This document shows positions 61,398 to 64,000 of a stretch of 64,000 nt of DNA, in pieces. Each line of letters starts with the position of its first letter. Position 1 is the first letter of the stretch. Origin of the DNA: Osmia lignaria lignaria (taxonomy: Eukaryota > Arthropoda > Insecta > Hymenoptera > Megachilidae); the NCBI RefSeq assembly GCF_051020975.1, contig NW_027478169.1, positions 9,920,001 to 9,984,000 of the forward strand, given 5' to 3'. The position numbers were made by a program, and so were the translations under genes. The notes under the pieces are model-generated. The model saw only the letters and a program-made list of their open reading frames with translations. It was not told the origin of the DNA and searched no databases.

Positions 61398-63326
61398 TCA
61401 GAAGCGTAGTTTTCGAGATATATCGAGATATTTAAAAGTTCCGAAGCCGCACCAACATAATAGAGATACAGAAACACCGTGGCCCCTTTCTTTGAGATAA
61501 CTCTGCACTATTGCGACCTGTAAATGCCACTTCCAGCTTAGCTGTGCAGAAGAAGAACAACAAGAAGAAGACATATCTCGAAATATGTCCGTCAGGCCCC
61601 TTCCCTTGAGATATATCTGCAAATATCTCGGAAACGAAGCGAGCTATGGCAAAATGTTAAGAGACCTTTTTTGTAGAGAATTATGTTTCCTACAATTTAT
61701 GTTCTATGATATTTTTTGATCAGAAGCGTAGTTTTCGAGATATATCGAGATATTTAAAAGTTCCAAAGCCGCACCAACATAATAGAGATACAGAAACACC
61801 GTGGCCCCTTTCGTTGAGATAACTCTGCACTAGTGCGAGCCGCAAATGCCACTTCCAGCTTACCTGTGCAGAAGAAGAACAACAAGAAGAAGAAATATCT
61901 CGAAATATGTCCGTCAGGCCCCTTCCCTTAAGATATATCTGCAAATATCTCGGAAACGAAGCGAGCTATGGCAAAATGTTAAGAGACCTTTTTGGTAGAG
62001 AATTAAGTTTCCTACTTTTTATGTTCTATGATATTTTTTGATCAGATGCGTAGTTCTCGAGATATATCAAGATATTTAAAAGTTCCGAAGCCGCACCAAC
62101 ATAATAGAGATACAGAAACACCGTGGCCCCTTTCTTTGAGATAACTCTGCACTATTGCGAGCTGTAAATGCCACTTCCAGCTTAGCTGTGCAGAAGAACA
62201 ACAAGAAGAAGCAATATCTCGAAATATGTCCGTCAGGCCCCTTCCCTTGAGATAAATCTGCAAATATCTCGGAAACGAAGAGAGCTATGGCAAAATGTTA
62301 AGAGACCTTTTTTGTAGAGAATTAAGTTTCCTACTTTTTATGTTCTATGATATTTTTTGATCAGAAGCGTAGTTTTCGAGATATATCGAGATATTTAAAA
62401 GTTCCGAAGCCGCACCAACATAATAGAGATACAGAAACACCGTGGCCCCTTTCGTTGAGATAACTCTGCACTAGTGCGAGCCGCAAATGCCACTTCCAGC
62501 TTAGCTGTGCAGAAGAAGAACAACAAGAAGAAGAAATATCTCGAAATATGTCCGTCAGGCCCCTTCCCTTGAGATAAATCTGCAAATATCTCGGAAACGA
62601 AGCGAGCTATGGCAAAATGTTGAGAGACCTTTTTTGTAGAGAATTAAGTTTCCTACTATTTATGTTGTATGATATTTTTGGATCAGATGCGTAGTTCTCG
62701 AGATATATCAAGATATTTAAAAGTTCCGAAGCCGCACCAACATAATAGAGATACAGAAACACCGTGGCCCCTTTCTTTGAGATAACTCTGCACTAGAGCG
62801 AGCCGCAAATGCCACTTCCAGCTTAGCTGTGCAGAAGAAGAACAACAAGAAGAAGAAATATCTCGAAATATGTCCGTCAGGCCAGTTCCTTTGAGCTGAA
62901 TCTGCAAATATCTCGGAAACGAAGCGAGCTATGGCAAAATGTTAAGAGACGTTTTTTGTAGAGAATTATGTTTCCTACAATTCATGTTCTATGATATTTT
63001 TTGATCAGAAGCGTAGTTTTCGAGATATATCGAGATATTTAAAAGTTCCGAAGCCGCACCAACATAATAGGGATACAGAAACACCGTGGTCCCTTTCTTT
63101 GAGATAACTCTGCACTAGTGCGAGCCGCAAATGCCACTTCCAGCTTAGCTGTGCAGAAGAAGAACAACAAGAAGAAGAAATATCTCGAAATATGTCCGTC
63201 AGGCCCCTTCCCTTGAGATAAATCTGCAAATATCTCGGAAACGAAGCGAGCTATGGCAAAATGTTAAGAGACCTTTTTTGTAGAGAATTAAGTTTCCTAC
63301 TTTCTATGTTCTATGATATTTTTTGA
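61398..63326. repeat. Right mixed segment related to the 3-4 kb region
   Basis: Starts 61398, 61720, 62042, 62361, 62683, 63005. Monomers here carry scattered private changes: 'gacatatctcg' (61398), 'ccaaagccgc' and 'gcttacctg' (61720), 'gaagcaatatc' (62042). 62042 is a 319-bp monomer without the usual D marker 'ctttcagataactatg', so its GAA loss may be independent. 62361-63004 match 3161-4126 in rare features: 'ttcgttgag', 'ttgtatgatatttttgg' and a Q monomer with 'cactagagcg'. Confidence 0.75.
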
Positions 63327-63633
63327 TCAGATGCGTAGTTCTCGAGATATATCAAGATATTTAAAAGTTCCGAAGCCGCACCAACGTAATAGAGATACAG
63401 AAACACCGTGGCCCCTTTCTTTGAGATAACTCTGCACTATTGCGCGCTGCAAATGCCACTTCCAGCTTAGCTGTGCAGAAGAAGAAATATCTCGAAATAT
63501 GTCCGTCAGGCCCCTTCCCTTGAGATAAATCTGCAAATATCTCGGAAACGAAGCGAGCTATGGCAAAATGTTAAGAGACCTTTTTTGTAGAGAATTATGT
63601 TTCCTACAATTTATGTTCTATGATATTTTTTGA
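63327..63633. repeat. 307-bp monomer with a 15-bp deletion
   Basis: In the purine tract the sequence goes from 'gtgcagaagaag' directly to 'aaatatctcg', losing 15 bp of the GAA/CAA run that all neighbours keep. It also has 'caacgtaatag' and 'attgcgcgctg'. The loss is a multiple of three and falls between short GAA repeats, which fits slippage. Confidence 0.85.
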
Positions 63634-63955
63634 TCAGAGGCGTAGTTCTCGAGATATATCAAGATATTTAAAAGTTCCGAAGCCGCACCAACATAATAGA
63701 GATACAGAAACACCGTGGCCCCTTTCTTTGAGATATCTCTGCACGATTGCGAGCTGGAAATGCCACTTCCAGTTTAGCTGTGTAGAAGAAGAACAACAAG
63801 AAGAAGAAATATCTCGAAATATGTCCATCAGGACCCTTCCCTTGAGATAAATCTGCAAATATCTCGGAAACGAAGCGAGCTATGGCAAAATGTTTAGAGA
63901 CCTTTTTTGTAGAGAATAATGTTTCCTACAATTTACGTTCTATGATATTTTTTGA
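63634..63955. repeat. Most divergent complete monomer, near right edge
   Basis: It carries many bases seen nowhere or rarely elsewhere: 'gatcagaggcg', 'ctgcacgattg', 'gctgtgtagaag', 'gtccatcaggaccc', 'aatgtttagag', 'agagaataatg' and 'tttacgttc'. It also has the 'gagatatc' change that opens the plus-strand frame, apparently without the other H marker ('gctgcacatgcc' is absent; it reads 'gctggaaatgcc'). Confidence 0.8.
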
Positions 63956-64000
63956 TCAGAAGCGTAGTTTTCGAGATATATCGAGATATTTAAAAGTTCC
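63956..64000. repeat. Truncated A-type monomer at right window edge
   Basis: The first 45 bp of an A-type monomer ('gaagcgtagttttcg' through 'taaaagttcc'), cut by the window end. The array therefore continues to the right. Confidence 0.95.

Larger units (their letters stand above)
1..64000. repeat. Satellite DNA array, ~322-bp monomer, 198 complete copies
   Basis: The same ~322-bp sequence recurs head to tail in one orientation across the entire window, with no unrelated sequence between copies. Taking the base T of the 'gatcag' motif as phase start, complete monomers run from 266 to 63955. Their lengths (168 x 322, 20 x 319, 9 x 323, 1 x 307) sum exactly to 63,690 bp. Copies differ at a limited set of recurring positions, so they fall into shared classes. 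By my count about 89 carry the A left arm, 108 the B left arm and one (43393) is mixed. Tandem satellites of this size are typical of eukaryotic heterochromatin, and 322 bp is close to two nucleosome repeats; the chromosomal location is inference. The array continues beyond both window ends. Host species not identifiable from the sequence. Confidence 0.98.

Noticed and set aside
1..64000. CRISPR array
   Set aside because: The period is 322 bp with near-identical sequence throughout; there is no short repeat alternating with unique spacers and no cas gene.

Overview
The whole 64 kb window is one uninterrupted satellite DNA array: a monomer of about 322 bp repeated head to tail from the first base to the last. 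I count 198 complete monomers plus a 265-bp partial copy on the left and a 45-bp partial copy on the right. The arithmetic closes exactly: 168 monomers of 322 bp, 20 of 319 bp (one GAA lost), 9 of 323 bp (one G gained) and 1 of 307 bp (15 bp lost). I see no gene, RNA gene, transposon, CRISPR array or single-copy spacer. This points to a eukaryotic nuclear genome (pericentromeric, centromeric or other heterochromatic satellite) that could only be assembled from long accurate reads. Nothing in the sequence fixes the species. GC is about 40% (128 of 322 bases in the monomer at 910-1231).

The short open frames that recur every 322 bp are by-products of the repeat. The minus-strand frame of about 74 codons begins at TTG, not ATG. 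322 is not a multiple of 3, so the frame shifts from monomer to monomer. The plus-strand frame of 76 codons is open only where a single A>T change removes a TAA. I annotate none of them as genes.

Monomer classes used below, each defined by linked variants I can see. A / B: left arm 'gaagcgtagttttcg' versus 'gatgcgtagttctcg' (B carries CTCGAG). Q: 'gccagttcctttgag'. N: 'ttccgttgag'. F: 'acaaaaagaag'. D: the GAA-deleted 319-bp form, nearly always with 'ctttcagataactatg'. R: 'gatatctaaaag'. G: 'gaaggcgtag' (323 bp). M: 'gtcatgcccc'. W: 'aatagtgatac'. V: 'caacagaatag' with 'ccagtttagc'. P: 'cttgggatat'. Y: 'acaagaataag'. H: 'gagatatctctgcac' with 'gctgcacatgcc'. K: 'tttttttgagataactgtg'. E: 'ggcccccttctttgag'. 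S: unmarked.

Layout: 1-3482 mixed monomers; 3483-9922 a 5-monomer higher-order repeat (1,610 bp, four registers); 8957-16680 a 12-monomer block (3,862 bp) duplicated in tandem; 16359-17646 an H-K dimer in two copies; 17647-25689 P/Y/M/S/G/D/R blocks; 26012-29225 a 5-monomer block of 1,607 bp twice; 29870-38241 a 13-monomer block (4,186 bp) twice at about 99.9% identity; 37598-46613 three registers of a 9/12-monomer unit anchored on the 323-bp monomer; 46614-51100 short-period expansions (960, 641 bp); 51423-53352 hybrid monomers that shorten the unit; 53353-56247 a 1,607-bp 5-monomer block; 56248-59143 another long unit; 59144-61397 a 966-bp trimer; 61398-64000 more divergent monomers with deletions, as expected when approaching an array edge.

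The biological content is therefore the recombination history: nested tandem duplications, hybrid monomers whose crossovers can be placed within tens of bases, and homologous segments 13-18 kb apart. I found no evidence of an encoded system.
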